From contig JAKAKF010000209.1 in NCBI GenBank assembly GCA_021813595.1, positions 1-20,681 on the forward strand: 20,681 nt of DNA, in the 5' to 3' direction. Source of the stretch: a bacterium (GTDB lineage: Bacteria; SZUA-79; Acidulodesulfobacterales; Acidulodesulfobacteraceae). The notes beneath the pieces were generated by a model. The model saw only the letters and a program-made list of their open reading frames with translations, had not been told where the DNA came from and did not search any database. Each line of letters begins with the position of its first letter. Within the stretch, counting starts at the first letter, position 1. Shown here piece by piece: positions 14,072-20,681 of this stretch. A program made the translations under genes and the position numbers.

Positions 14072-14929
14072 ATGAAAAGACAAGTAAACATAAACGGCAA
14101 TTCATACACGAAAATAATTTCCGTTACAAGCGGCAAAGGAGGAGTAGGCAAAACTAATATCGTCTGCAATCTTGCTTATTGCTTTGCTTCGATGGGGAAA
14201 AAAGTTATAATAATGGATGCAGACCTGAGTTTAGGAAACGTTTCGGTTTTGATGGGCATGATTCCAAAACACAATATATCGCAGGTTATATACGGAGATA
14301 AGCAGTTAAGCGATATTATAATGACCGACCAGAACGGAATTATGATTCTTCCGGCCTCCTCCGGAATACCTGAACTTTCTAATCTTACGGAACCGCAGAA
14401 GATAAATCTTATGTCGAGATTCGACGAATTTGCCTGCAGTTTAGAAGCGGGGGGACAGCCGATAGACGTTCTGCTCGTTGACACCGGAGCGGGTATATCG
14501 TCAAACGTTTTATATTTTAACCTCGCCGCAAGCGAAATATACGTCGTAGTTACTCCGGAACCGACTTCCATTACCGACGCTTACGCTCTGATTAAGGTTT
14601 TAAGCACTAAATACGGCGAAAAGTATTTTTCGATTATAGTTAATAACGTAAAAAGCGAAAAGGAAGCAAAGGACGTTTATAAACACTTAAGTCTCGTTTC
14701 CGATAAATTTCTTAAAGTAAATTTAAATTATCTCGGGCATATTATAAGCGACGATAATCTTTCGCGTTCGGTGATAATGCAGAGGCCGGTTTCAAATATT
14801 TTTCCCGATTCAAAATCATCGCAATGTTTTAAAAAATTGGCGTATAATATATTGTCTCAAAAAGACAATAAAATATCTAACGGCAACATCCAGTTCTTCC
14901 TTAATAAACTGCTGACGTCGTTATCGTAA
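14072..14929 (+). CDS. flhG: MinD-like ATPase FlhG (FleN/YlxH)
   Basis: FlhG is the ParA/MinD-family ATPase that limits flagellar number and normally stimulates FlhF. The deviant Walker A is SGKGGVGKT at residues 20-28 (signature K22, P-loop K27). A Walker A' type segment IMDADLSLGNVSVLMG (D49, D51) follows. The FlhG-specific VDTGAGISSNV is at 136-146, and TPEPTSITDAYALIKVL is another FlhG hallmark. The 285-residue length fits. The start is ATG 14072 with GAGGA at 14058-14062; an in-frame TAA at 14066-14068 excludes an upstream extension. Only about 15 residues precede the first strand, and none form the DQAxxLR helix by which many FlhG proteins activate FlhF. A C-terminal amphipathic helix (IQFFLNKLLTSL) is consistent with the MinD-like membrane-targeting sequence. 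Confidence 0.94.
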   Translation: MKRQVNINGNSYTKIISVTSGKGGVGKTNIVCNLAYCFASMGKKVIIMDADLSLGNVSVLMGMIPKHNISQVIYGDKQLSDIIMTDQNGIMILPASSGIPELSNLTEPQKINLMSRFDEFACSLEAGGQPIDVLLVDTGAGISSNVLYFNLAASEIYVVVTPEPTSITDAYALIKVLSTKYGEKYFSIIVNNVKSEKEAKDVYKHLSLVSDKFLKVNLNYLGHIISDDNLSRSVIMQRPVSNIFPDSKSSQCFKKLAYNILSQKDNKISNGNIQFFLNKLLTSLS

Positions 14930-14936
14930 TTTAACT

Positions 14937-14965
14937 GCGGGGACAGAATTCAATTCTGTCCCCGC
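14937..14965 (+). repeat. REP-like palindromic repeat, perfect copy between flhG and fliA
   Basis: This is a perfect 29-nt palindrome: GCGGGGACAGAATT, central C (14951), then AATTCTGTCCCCGC. It starts eight bases after the flhG stop, is followed by CACAAAATG, and is the best copy of the family. It would make a very stable stem in RNA but has no T tract, so it is not a standard terminator. Confidence 0.9.
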
Positions 14966-14979
14966 CACAAAATGTAAGG

Positions 14980-14994
14980 CGGAATTCAATTCCG
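14980..14994 (+). repeat. REP-like repeat, short second copy before fliA
   Basis: CGGAATT-C-AATTCCG is a perfect 7+1+7 palindrome centred 36 bases after the perfect copy, followed by the family tail ACCCACCACAAATTGG. The arms are shorter than in the other copies. Its tail runs up to the fliA start at 15014. Confidence 0.75.
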
Positions 14995-15013
14995 ACCCAC
15001 CACAAATTGGAAA

Positions 15014-15724
15014 ATGCAAAAAATAGACGAAAAGTCAAAAAAATTAATAGAAGAAAATTTTAATCTCGTGAATAAAGTCGCAAACTTTATGTCGCTGAAA
15101 TTTAACGGCGTCATAAATAAAGACGATATTATAGAATTTGGAATTTTCGGATTGATAGACGCGGCTATAAAATTCGACCCGTCAAAAAACGAAAATTTTA
15201 GGTTCTATGCGGTAACGCGGATAAAAGGCACTATATTGGACAATGTCCGCAAGCTTGATTATATGCCGAGAAACGTCCGAGAACTTTCGGGAAGAATAGA
15301 AAAAGTTTATGCTAAATTAGAGCAGAAGCTTGGAAGAATGCCGTCGGACGAAGAGATTGCCGAAGAGTTAAACATAGGAATGGACGAGCTTAACGAAATG
15401 TTTTATAAAATAAGGGGAGCCTCTTTTTTAAACGACAAAGATTTTATATCTATGGATAAACCTAAATCGGAAACTTTAGATACTATAGAAAGTAAAGAAC
15501 CTTCGGCTATCGACATGCTTTTAAACGAAGAAAAGAAAAATATACTGATAAAATATATCGATATGCTTGAAGATGTTGAAAAGAATGTTCTAATGATGTA
15601 TTATTATGATGAACTTACTTTAAAAGAGATAGGTCATATTTTAAATTTAACCGAATCTAGGATATGCCAGATTCATTCTAAATCAATTTTAAAATTGAGG
15701 TCGAAATTAAAAGCCTATGAATAA
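15014..15724 (+). CDS. fliA: Flagellar sigma factor FliA (sigma-28)
   Basis: FliA directs RNA polymerase to late flagellar and chemotaxis promoters. Region 2 is clear: NLVNKVANFMSLKF, DDIIEFGIFGLIDAAIKFDP, then FRFYAVTRIKGTILDNVRKL and DYMPRNVRELSGRIEKVYAK. This matches the FliA pattern (R-I-K/R-G-x-I-L-D-x-L-R, D-W/Y-x-P-R). Region 3 includes KLGRMPSDEEIAEELNIGMD, and region 4 has the helix-turn-helix LTLKEIGHILNLTESRICQI followed by HSKSILKLR. The 236-residue length is typical. The start at 15014 sits just after a REP-like repeat, with GGAAA close upstream. The last 8 bp overlap the HEAT-repeat gene. No anti-sigma gene flgM is visible in the window, so control of FliA may be encoded elsewhere. 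Confidence 0.94.
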   Translation: MQKIDEKSKKLIEENFNLVNKVANFMSLKFNGVINKDDIIEFGIFGLIDAAIKFDPSKNENFRFYAVTRIKGTILDNVRKLDYMPRNVRELSGRIEKVYAKLEQKLGRMPSDEEIAEELNIGMDELNEMFYKIRGASFLNDKDFISMDKPKSETLDTIESKEPSAIDMLLNEEKKNILIKYIDMLEDVEKNVLMMYYYDELTLKEIGHILNLTESRICQIHSKSILKLRSKLKAYE

Positions 15725-17705
15725 GAAAGAAATCGAAAAAATAATTAAGTTCGGAAGCATCGACGAAAAAAAGAAATTAGTAGAACTTTTAGACTCTGAT
15801 AATCCTGAAACTGCAGAATATGCGCAAGATGCTATAATAAACGAAATAGAAGGGCGGGACAAAAAAGAACTCGTCAAAAAATTAATGGACACCGCAGTTT
15901 CTTCGGATATAGGCATCAGGCTCAGGTCAAACGCCTTTGACGTGTTAAAACGGCTTGCTATGCATGACGGCAACTTTCTAATCTATTTTGCAGGCAAAAA
16001 CAAAGGAAAATACGACAGAATTACAGCCGAATTAATAAGATACGGAAAGTTCAATCCTGCCGACCTGCCTAAGGAAGTTTTAAAAATACTTGCGTCAAGC
16101 TCCGACGAAATTACCAAAGCAAATGCTCTGGAATCCATCGGTATATTGAAAATAGATTTAGGCGGCATATTGATTAAATCGGTAAAAGAGGCCAAAAGCA
16201 ATTTTTTCGTTCTGTCGGCAGCCGTTTTTGCCGTGGGAGAGCTTAAACTTAAAAAAGCTTTTCCGGCGTTAAAAGAATTGTTTTTAAAAGCCGACGACAG
16301 GGTAGTTAAAAACGTAATTATAGAATCTCTTTCTAAAATAGGCGGGGACGAAATTATAGTTTTCCTGCTCGACGTTTTAAAAAACAACGTTAAGTATAAA
16401 TTAGATAAAGTTTATATTCTTAAAGGTCTTTATAAATTATGCATAACGGACGAGTGCGGCGCAGACGAAAGCGCCGACGTAAAAACGAAAATGTATATCC
16501 GCCTGTCTAAAATGAATTTGAAAATGAGTTTATACCTGTTAAGCGATTATGAAGAAAAAGATGCTATCGACGCCATTTTGTGCTATTTTTCGATTATGAA
16601 TCATAAAAAATCCCAAAAACTGTTTCAATTTATTTTTGAATATTACAAAAAAAATGAAAACTTAGACGAAAATGAGTATAAATACATTAAAGAAATAATA
16701 AAAAAATTGGCGAGACCTAAATTTATAACGGAATTTTTAATGAAGTTAAGTCCTTCATCTGAATATAACGATAAAACCGATATTCTTATCGATGTTTTAT
16801 CGGAATCCGCATATAAAGACATAATCGATCTGCTTGTTTTTTATGGAGACAAAAAACTTTTCGTCGAAGTAAAAATTCTGCTTTTAAAATATTCGGCTAA
16901 ACTCAGCGGAGCTTTATACGAACGCAGGCTTATCGAAGAGGTAGCTAAAAGCTATATAGGCGACGCCAACGGAGACGTCAGGAAATATGCCGTAAAACTT
17001 GCCGGAAATTTTCAATATGCTTCAAAATATATTGAAAAGTTTTTTGAAAATCTTCTTAAAGAGAAATATGCCGACGTAATAGACGCTTATGTAGAAACGC
17101 TTTCTAACTTTGCGGCGCAAGATAAAAACGGAGAATATATTAAATTTTTCATCAAAAATATTTCTTCCAAAAACGATAAAGCGGCAGAGTACTCTTTAAG
17201 GATACTTTCGTCCGATAAAATTAGCCTGAATGCCGGACAAACCGCCGATTTTTATTCGACGATAGCTTTATTTAAAAATAAACCTTTAAATTTAAAAAGA
17301 CTGCTTGCGAAAAGTCTTGCGAAATTCGATTTAATAAACCATAAAGACGAAACGACTTTTCTGTTTGAAGAAAACGACGAAGAAACCAGGTTTAACTATT
17401 TAGAATCGCTTTTATCGGCAGGAGAAAAAAAATCGCCTGTTTACTTAGAAGCTCTTAAATCGGGCGGTTTTTCCGAAATTTTCAGATATAAAGTGGTGGA
17501 GCTTATTCAGAAAACAGGCGCAAAAGATATATTCGACAAGCTTGCTTCCATGCTTCCCGCCGAAAAAAGCAAAATGGTTAAAATTGCCCTTTTAAAAACG
17601 CTTCACGTTTTAAACAAAGAAAAATCTAATTCTATTATTAAGAAATATAATTCTTCAAAAGATGAAGATATAAAGAATTTTTCTATAGAATTAATTAACG
17701 GATGA
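15717..17705 (+). CDS. HEAT-repeat protein of unknown function, coupled to fliA
   Basis: Function is not known. The 662-residue protein has no signal peptide or membrane segment and looks cytoplasmic. It is nearly all alpha-helical, built from paired helices of about 30-40 residues in the HEAT/PBS-lyase style. The clearest unit is residues about 163-225: FVLSAAVFAVGELKLKKAFP, ALKELFLKADDRVVKN, VIIESLSKIGGDEIIVFLLD. Others begin IGIRLRSNAFDVLKRLAMHD, DVRKYAVKLAGNFQYASKYI and KAAEYSLRILSSDK. It is Lys-, Glu- and Asp-rich. Such solenoids are usually protein-binding scaffolds. Its ATG lies inside the last codons of fliA (8-bp overlap), which predicts coupled translation, and cheR follows after 22 bp. 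It may act on FliA or the chemotaxis complex; this is inference from position. Its last 60 residues are also helical, so no separate domain is seen. Confidence 0.8.
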   Translation: MNKKEIEKIIKFGSIDEKKKLVELLDSDNPETAEYAQDAIINEIEGRDKKELVKKLMDTAVSSDIGIRLRSNAFDVLKRLAMHDGNFLIYFAGKNKGKYDRITAELIRYGKFNPADLPKEVLKILASSSDEITKANALESIGILKIDLGGILIKSVKEAKSNFFVLSAAVFAVGELKLKKAFPALKELFLKADDRVVKNVIIESLSKIGGDEIIVFLLDVLKNNVKYKLDKVYILKGLYKLCITDECGADESADVKTKMYIRLSKMNLKMSLYLLSDYEEKDAIDAILCYFSIMNHKKSQKLFQFIFEYYKKNENLDENEYKYIKEIIKKLARPKFITEFLMKLSPSSEYNDKTDILIDVLSESAYKDIIDLLVFYGDKKLFVEVKILLLKYSAKLSGALYERRLIEEVAKSYIGDANGDVRKYAVKLAGNFQYASKYIEKFFENLLKEKYADVIDAYVETLSNFAAQDKNGEYIKFFIKNISSKNDKAAEYSLRILSSDKISLNAGQTADFYSTIALFKNKPLNLKRLLAKSLAKFDLINHKDETTFLFEENDEETRFNYLESLLSAGEKKSPVYLEALKSGGFSEIFRYKVVELIQKTGAKDIFDKLASMLPAEKSKMVKIALLKTLHVLNKEKSNSIIKKYNSSKDEDIKNFSIELING

Positions 17706-17727
17706 TTAATAAATAAACCAAATTTTA

Positions 17728-18570
17728 ATGGAATATTCTAATTTAAATTTATCCGACGACGTTTTTAAAAAGCTGAAGGATATGATTTACGAAATATCCG
17801 GCATATTTTTTAGCGATCAAAAGAAATATCTGCTGGAAACTAGACTGTCTAAAAGGATTTCGGTTTTAAACCTTTCTAATTTTGAAGATTATTACAACTA
17901 TTTAAAGTTTTCGCCTCTTAAAAATGCGGAAATAAAAGAGCTTTTAAACAGCGTAACGACAAACGAAACAAGTTTTTTTAGGGATATGCCCCAACTGGAA
18001 GTTTTCGTCGACGTTTTAAAACAGATAGTTCAATCGTCGGGAAATAACGCTATTAAAAATATAAGAATCTGGAGCGCCGCATGCTCTACGGGAGAAGAGC
18101 CTTATACCGTCGGAATTTTAATTAAAGAAAATTTTTTCTCGTCAGGCATAAAATTTGAAATAATAGGCACCGATATCAGCGAAAAAGTTCTTGAATCCGC
18201 AAAAAAAGGCATATATAACGGATATACGCTGAGAAATGCATCGCAGGCTATTCTCGGCAAATATTTCGAAAAAACCGGAGACGACGAATATGAAATTAAA
18301 GATGAAATTAAAAATATGACGGTTTTTGGAAACGTTAATCTTATAAGCGGCAATGAAGTTAAAAAATTTGGGTCTTTCGATATCGTTTTATGCAGAAATG
18401 TTATAATATATTTTGATGCGGAATCGAAAAAGAAAACTATCGAAAACATATACGAAAGTTTAAAACCAGGAGGATATCTTTTTTTAGGCCATTCGGAGTC
18501 GCTCCACTCCATATCTTCCCTGTTTAAGTTAGTTGGGTTGGGTAAAACCCCGCTATACAAAAAAGAATAA
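17728..18570 (+). CDS. cheR: Chemoreceptor methyltransferase CheR
   Basis: CheR methylates glutamates on methyl-accepting chemotaxis proteins using S-adenosylmethionine. The N-terminal all-alpha domain (residues about 8-75) includes YEISGIFFSDQKKYLLETRL and SKRISVLNLSNFEDYYNYL. The signature TNETSFFRD is at 78-86. The SAM-binding motif WSAACSTGEEPYT is at 115-127, followed by IIGTDISEKVLESAKKGIYN and FDIVLCRNVIIYF (about 216-228), and PGGYLFLGHSESL near the end. The 280-residue length is standard. No C-terminal NWETF-binding receptor extension or TPR is present. It stands 22 bp after the HEAT gene and 17 bp before a response regulator. No cheB is visible, though one could lie beyond the right edge. 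Confidence 0.95.
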   Translation: MEYSNLNLSDDVFKKLKDMIYEISGIFFSDQKKYLLETRLSKRISVLNLSNFEDYYNYLKFSPLKNAEIKELLNSVTTNETSFFRDMPQLEVFVDVLKQIVQSSGNNAIKNIRIWSAACSTGEEPYTVGILIKENFFSSGIKFEIIGTDISEKVLESAKKGIYNGYTLRNASQAILGKYFEKTGDDEYEIKDEIKNMTVFGNVNLISGNEVKKFGSFDIVLCRNVIIYFDAESKKKTIENIYESLKPGGYLFLGHSESLHSISSLFKLVGLGKTPLYKKE

Positions 18571-18587
18571 GTAAAAGAGGCAGGGTT

Positions 18588-18950
18588 ATGAAAAATTATA
18601 CCGTATTAATCGTTGAAGATTCTATAGTCGTCGCTAAATTTTTGTCTATAGCTTTTAAAGAGGCGGGGTTTAAAGTAAAGACCGCCCAGGACGGATTTGA
18701 AGCGCTGGAAAAAGCTATAAAGGAAGATATTAATCTTATAGTTACGGATTTAAATATGCCGCAAATGGACGGCATAACGCTGTTAAAGAATCTTAAAGAA
18801 AACGACGATACTAGAAAGATTCCGGTGATACTTATGTCTTCTAATATCCCCGGTAAAAATGAAATAGAGGGGAGTTTTGCTTATTTACAGAAGCCTTTTA
18901 AAGAGAGCGAGATAATACGCCTTGCCAAAAATGCGGTAAAAGATCAATAA
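18588..18950 (+). CDS. CheY-like single-domain response regulator (divergent output face)
   Basis: This is a stand-alone receiver domain of 120 residues. The acidic pocket is E10/D11, the phospho-acceptor is D54 in VTDLNMPQMDG, the switch Ser/Thr position is S84 and the conserved lysine is K102 in QKPF. Y99 occupies the aromatic switch position. Between S84 and K102 it has four fewer residues than the canonical CheY encoded next (T89 to K111), so helix alpha4 and the start of beta5, the usual partner-binding face, are shortened. A Shine-Dalgarno GAGG (18577-18580) precedes ATG 18588. Placed between cheR and cheY, it could be a phosphate sink or adaptor for CheA, or serve another kinase; it is not assigned as the motor CheY. 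Confidence 0.9.
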   Translation: MKNYTVLIVEDSIVVAKFLSIAFKEAGFKVKTAQDGFEALEKAIKEDINLIVTDLNMPQMDGITLLKNLKENDDTRKIPVILMSSNIPGKNEIEGSFAYLQKPFKESEIIRLAKNAVKDQ

Positions 18951-18968
18951 TAATATTTAAATAATATA

Positions 18969-18997
18969 TTGATTAAGATATAAATTTTTATTATTAT
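18969..18997 (+). promoter_or_regulatory. Weak candidate sigma-70-type promoter before cheY
   Basis: TTGATT (18969-18974), 17 bases, then TATTAT (18992-18997) fits -35/-10 spacing with 4/6 and 5/6 matches. The 108-bp gap before cheY is so A/T-rich that such matches are expected by chance. No sigma-28 or sigma-54 element was found in the gap. Confidence 0.2.
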
Positions 18998-19020
18998 ATA
19001 TTATTAAAATAAAACGGCAG

Positions 19021-19039
19021 ATACTTCATTTTGAAGTAT
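19021..19039 (+). repeat. Perfect hairpin in the cheY leader
   Basis: ATACTTCA, loop TTT, TGAAGTAT: a perfect 8-bp stem ending 20 bases before the cheY start and just before its Shine-Dalgarno AGGGGA (19044-19049). It is not followed by a T tract, so it is not a terminator; it could protect a processed mRNA end or bind a regulator. Confidence 0.45.
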
Positions 19040-19058
19040 TAACAGGGGATAATTAAAT

Positions 19059-19445
19059 ATGGCTTTAGATTTATCGATGAGAATTCTCGTAGTGGACGAT
19101 TTTTCGACTATGAGAAGAATAATAAAAAATATTTTAAAACAGATAGGTTTTACCAACGTCGACGAAGCCGAAAACGGGCAGGCGGCTCTTGCCAAAATAG
19201 GCGACGGCGGCAATTACGATTTCGTCATTTCGGACTGGAATATGCCGGAAATGACCGGAATAGAATTATTAAAACAGGTAAGGGCAAACGAAGCTACTAA
19301 AGACCTCCCTTTTTTAATGGTTACCGCCGAAGCTAAAAAAGAAAACGTCGTAGAAGCCGTTAAAGCCGGCGTTAATAATTATATAGTAAAACCTTTTACG
19401 GCGGAAGTATTGCAAGAAAAAATTTCAAAAATTTTCCCGGATTAA
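19059..19445 (+). CDS. cheY: Chemotaxis response regulator CheY
   Basis: CheY is phosphorylated by CheA and binds FliM to change motor rotation. The 128-residue protein is canonical: [20 protein letters not shown] with D13/D14, phospho-acceptor D59 in [14 protein letters not shown], switch residue T89 in [12 protein letters not shown], aromatic Y108 and K111 in NNYIVKPF. The DDFSTMRRI and SDWNMPxMTG patterns are those of motor-acting CheY. AGGGGA at 19044-19049 is nine bases before ATG 19059. A 108-bp A/T-rich gap with a hairpin separates it from the upstream regulator; cheA follows after 30 bp. The FliM encoded upstream keeps the CheY-P-binding peptide. Confidence 0.95.
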   Translation: MALDLSMRILVVDDFSTMRRIIKNILKQIGFTNVDEAENGQAALAKIGDGGNYDFVISDWNMPEMTGIELLKQVRANEATKDLPFLMVTAEAKKENVVEAVKAGVNNYIVKPFTAEVLQEKISKIFPD

Positions 19446-19475
19446 TTTTATTTAATTTTTTAAGGATGGCCCGAA

Positions 19476-20681
19476 ATGATTGACGATTCGATGCAGGAAA
19501 TTGTAAACGACTTTATTCAGGAAGCACTGGAACTTCTGGATAGCCTTAACGAAAATTTTATAGAATTGGAAAAAAATCCCGAAGATAAAGAAATTTTGAA
19601 TACTATATTCAGGGCTGCGCATACCGTTAAAGGTTCTGCGGGATTTCTTGGTTTTCAAAACATAGTAGAACTTGCGCACAGCGCCGAAAATATTCTTAAT
19701 AAATTAAGGCAGGGCGAAATAACCCTTACTTCCGAAATGACCGATTATCTCTTAAAAACTATGGACGTCCTAAGGTCTATGATAGTAACCGTTTCGGAAA
19801 CCGGCAGCGAAGGCGAGCCGCCGGAAGGCAATACAGGACTTATTAAAAAACTTAACGAATTGTCGGAAGGCATCGGCGGCGGAAGCGAAAAAAAAACGTC
19901 TGCCGAGATTTCTAATTCTAATACCGCTATAGCCGCTCCGGAGACGCAGGACAAAGAAGTTCCTAATGCAGCGGTTGCAGATGCAGATAAAGAAAAAACC
20001 AAGACCGTAGATTCTGCCGATAAAATGCCGGATTCCGGAAAAAAGAAACCAAGAAGCCTTGGAGACATACTTCTTGAGGACAATCTTATTTCAAAAGAAG
20101 AATTAGAAGAGATTTATAAAGAAAAAGAGGAAGAAGAACATACGGCGGAAAAAGTTACCGCAGTGCCGGAAGTTTCGGCGGAAGAAATACCTCATCCTTC
20201 GGCGTCGGCTAAAGCTTTCCAGTCTGCCGAAGAAAAACAAGTTTCCGGCAAACCTGCCGAAGAGATTAAATCTAATCCCGTCCCGCAGAAACCGGTTTCT
20301 GCCGCTGCCGCTAAGCCTGCTTTTGCAGTTCCTACAGCATCTCCGGCCGCGGAAATTAAAGAAACGACTATAAGGGTAGACATAGAAAGATTAGACAACG
20401 TTATGAATTTAGTAGGCGAGCTGGTTCTTGCAAGAAACAGGCTTTTTAATATATCTTCTAAATTAGAAATAAAGTATGCCGACGACGATCTTTCGTCAGC
20501 CCTTGCGCAGGTAGTGGCAGGGCTTAATCTTGTAACGACGGATCTTCAGCTTGCCGTTATGAAAACTAGAATGCAGCCGGTAAAAAAGGTTTTCAGTAAA
20601 TTCCCAAGGATGGTAAGAGACCTTTCAAGGGAACTAGGCAAAGATATAGAACTTCTAATTTCAGGCGAAGAAACCGAGCTC
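19476..20681 (+). CDS. cheA: Chemotaxis histidine kinase CheA, N-terminal part (3' end outside window)
   Basis: CheA autophosphorylates and passes phosphate to CheY and CheB. The frame runs open from ATG 19476 to the window edge (402 codons); AAGGA at 19462-19466 is the likely ribosome-binding site. The HPt domain (residues about 1-105) has phospho-acceptor H49 in FRAAHTVKGSAGFLGFQNI. A long Glu/Ala/Pro/Lys-rich linker follows. It contains RSLGDILLEDNLISKEELEE at about 191-210, like the LGxxLxxxGLIxxxxLxxAL motif of MshEN-type domains, and no recognisable P2 CheY-binding domain. The P3 dimerisation domain begins near residue 293 (TTIRVDIERLDNVMNLVGEL, then VLARNRL), and includes QLAVMKTRMQPVKKVFSKFP and RMVRDLSRELGKDIEL. 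The sequence stops at GEETEL, the entry to the ATPase domain, so P4 and the CheW-like domain are beyond the window. Confidence 0.95.
   Translation, partial: MIDDSMQEIVNDFIQEALELLDSLNENFIELEKNPEDKEILNTIFRAAHTVKGSAGFLGFQNIVELAHSAENILNKLRQGEITLTSEMTDYLLKTMDVLRSMIVTVSETGSEGEPPEGNTGLIKKLNELSEGIGGGSEKKTSAEISNSNTAIAAPETQDKEVPNAAVADADKEKTKTVDSADKMPDSGKKKPRSLGDILLEDNLISKEELEEIYKEKEEEEHTAEKVTAVPEVSAEEIPHPSASAKAFQSAEEKQVSGKPAEEIKSNPVPQKPVSAAAAKPAFAVPTASPAAEIKETTIRVDIERLDNVMNLVGELVLARNRLFNISSKLEIKYADDDLSSALAQVVAGLNLVTTDLQLAVMKTRMQPVKKVFSKFPRMVRDLSRELGKDIELLISGEETEL

Noticed and set aside
14937..14965. Perfect palindrome as a rho-independent terminator of flhG
   Set aside because: It is followed by CACAAAATG rather than a T tract, and fliA lies in the same direction just downstream.
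13973..14994. Repeats around flhG as a CRISPR array or IS ends
   Set aside because: Copies are only loosely spaced pairs, diverged and self-palindromic; the DNA between the two pairs is an intact flhG with no transposase and no target-site duplication seen.
20016..20023. GCCGATAA inside cheA
   Set aside because: The nearest upstream TAAA gives a 24-base spacer and the site is in the cheA linker coding sequence.

Overview
The window is one long run of plus-strand genes from a flagellar and chemotaxis locus. The DNA is AT-rich and the genes are tightly packed. The 20 recognisable genes are all co-directional, and the ends are cut inside flgE (left) and cheA (right). A single polar-type flagellar cluster with FlhF/FlhG, a sigma-54 promoter, and GGGGACAGAATT palindromes resembling the REP-like repeats I associate with deltaproteobacterial genomes all suggest a Gram-negative bacterium of the former Deltaproteobacteria. 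The AT-rich Acidulodesulfobacterium-like lineages are one guess, but nothing in the sequence proves a genus.

Layout. (1) 2-3828, hook and export accessory genes: flgE 3' part, a large low-complexity fliK, fliJ and a MotE/YlxF-like gene. (2) 3829-4174, a 346-bp non-coding stretch with an almost perfect sigma-54 promoter (4111-4127). It is preceded by a GTCA-N6-TGAC palindrome (inside 3986-4001) that looks like an enhancer for a FleQ/FlrC-type activator. (3) 4175-12748, fliL-fliM-fliN-fliO-fliP-fliQ-fliR-flhB-flhA: the switch complex and export gate, often overlapping or only a few bases apart. (4) 12767-15724, flhF-flhG-fliA: placement and number control plus sigma-28. (5) 15717-17705, a 662-residue HEAT-repeat protein whose start overlaps the end of fliA. 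(6) 17728-20681, cheR, two single-domain response regulators (the second a canonical CheY) and the 5' two-thirds or so of cheA.

How it fits together. A sigma-54 enhancer-binding activator probably switches on the fliL operon, giving the C-ring (FliM/FliN), stator-linked FliL and the export gate (FliO/P/Q/R, FlhB, FlhA). FliK and FlhB together set the hook-to-filament switch. FlhF/FlhG normally place and count flagella. FliA then drives late genes. CheA-CheY-P signals to FliM, which keeps its N-terminal CheY-P-binding motif, and CheR methylates chemoreceptors.

Most noteworthy: the sigma-54/enhancer pair; a family of 29-nt palindromic repeats at four gene junctions, with base-pair-preserving changes between copies; an FlhF with a destroyed G3 motif beside an FlhG with no room for the FlhF-activating helix; the HEAT-repeat protein coupled to sigma-28; a FliO with a large extra N-terminal domain; and a CheA with an LGDILLEDNLIS-type segment where P2 would be. 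No RNA genes, CRISPR arrays, intact insertion sequences or convincing rho-independent terminators were seen.
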